Assembly (NCBI GenBank): GCA_015039365.1
Contig: WION01000116.1
Location: 1 to 64,000 of the forward strand
Reading direction: 5' to 3'
From: Amanita rubescens
Taxonomy: Eukaryota > Basidiomycota > Agaricomycetes > Agaricales > Amanitaceae
DNA: 64,000 nucleotides
In this document: piece by piece, positions 63,740 through 64,000 of the stretch
How positions within the stretch are numbered: position 1 is the first letter of the stretch
How the letters are laid out: every line of letters starts with the position of its first letter
The notes under the pieces: model-generated
Database searches by the model: none
What the model was told of the DNA's origin: nothing
What the model saw: only the letters and a program-made list of their open reading frames with translations
Made by a program: the position numbers and the translations under genes

Positions 63740-64000
63740 ATGCGCATCGCGACAAAGTACATCCCACACACCGTCTTCGCCATCGCCGTCACCACCATTT
63801 CTATCCATCTCGTGGACAAACGGAGAACATACAGCGATGAAGAAGCCAGCGTCAACGCGCGGATATCCATCCTAGAGACTATTGCAGAACAGTTGCGCTT
63901 GGACTCGCAAAGGTCCGGTTCGAATGAAACTCTCGAGCGACTCAAGCGGTTGGCGAGGAGGCCGTTGGTGAAGGACAATACTCCGACAGCTGGAAGAGAG
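63740..64000 (+). CDS. small membrane-anchored helical protein, cut by the right edge
   Basis: An ATG at 63740 opens 87 codons to the end of the window without a stop. MRIATKYIPHTVFAIAVTTI is a possible membrane or mitochondrial anchor, followed by HLVDKRRTYSDEEASVNARI and a helical charged region (LETIAEQLRLDSQRSG, LERLKRLARRPLVKD). No family can be named from the fragment; other frames and the minus strand look like shadows. Confidence 0.5.
   Translation, partial: MRIATKYIPHTVFAIAVTTISIHLVDKRRTYSDEEASVNARISILETIAEQLRLDSQRSGSNETLERLKRLARRPLVKDNTPTAGRE

Overview
The window looks like a nuclear contig from a mushroom-forming basidiomycete (Agaricomycetes). The evidence is many short spliceosomal introns (about 45-75 nt, GT-AG with several GC-AG), and families expanded in that group: BTB/POZ proteins, HSP12A-type Hsp70-like ATPases, DUF4246 and nuclease-kinase fusions. 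No prokaryotic operon structure, rRNA, canonical tRNA or CRISPR array was seen. The exact genus cannot be told from the sequence.

Layout. 1-12 kb: three Hsp70-like genes (A minus, B plus, C plus) interleaved with two long charged coiled-coil genes (D, E). B and C each lie head-to-head with a coiled-coil gene (D/B and E/C), giving two copies of one divergent module. Only C (615 aa) reads intact; A, B, D and E carry frame breaks. 12.6-27 kb: a tandem BTB array of ten start-bearing copies (two broken) plus stray fragments. Most intact copies carry a Cys-rich tail. The array includes duplicated promoters, a short interspersed repeat and a decayed enolase-superfamily (L-fuconate dehydratase-like) gene fused to a BTB fragment. 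27.1-30.6 kb: a nine-exon vacuolar M28 metalloprotease (PFF1). 31.3-34.8 kb: a PD-(D/E)XK-like plus kinase-like protein and a DUF4246 protein. 35.2-36.2 kb: a 984-bp TIR element with an 8-bp target duplication and a captured gene fragment. 36.4-39.3 kb: a tandem pair of small secreted proteins with a Kex2-type site. 40.4-46.4 kb: conserved or structural genes (single-pass membrane protein, ribosome-biogenesis factor KRI1, type II membrane protein). 46.5-49.6 kb: a gene-poor stretch with a minisatellite and an 832-bp TA-flanked TIR element. 49.7-51.8 kb: two unrecognised disordered proteins. 53.1-55.4 kb: a HerA/FtsK-like ATPase gene with several frame problems. 56.1-62.1 kb: a second BTB cluster of two subfamilies. 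62.7-64 kb: a disordered protein divergent from a gene that runs off the right edge.

Housekeeping genes (PFF1, KRI1, DUF4246) are frame-clean after splicing. Frame breaks concentrate in the Hsp70/coiled-coil block, some BTB copies and the HerA-like gene. This suggests a birth-and-death landscape rather than uniformly poor sequence, though assembly indels cannot be excluded. The BTB and Hsp70 groups look like lineage-specific expansions.
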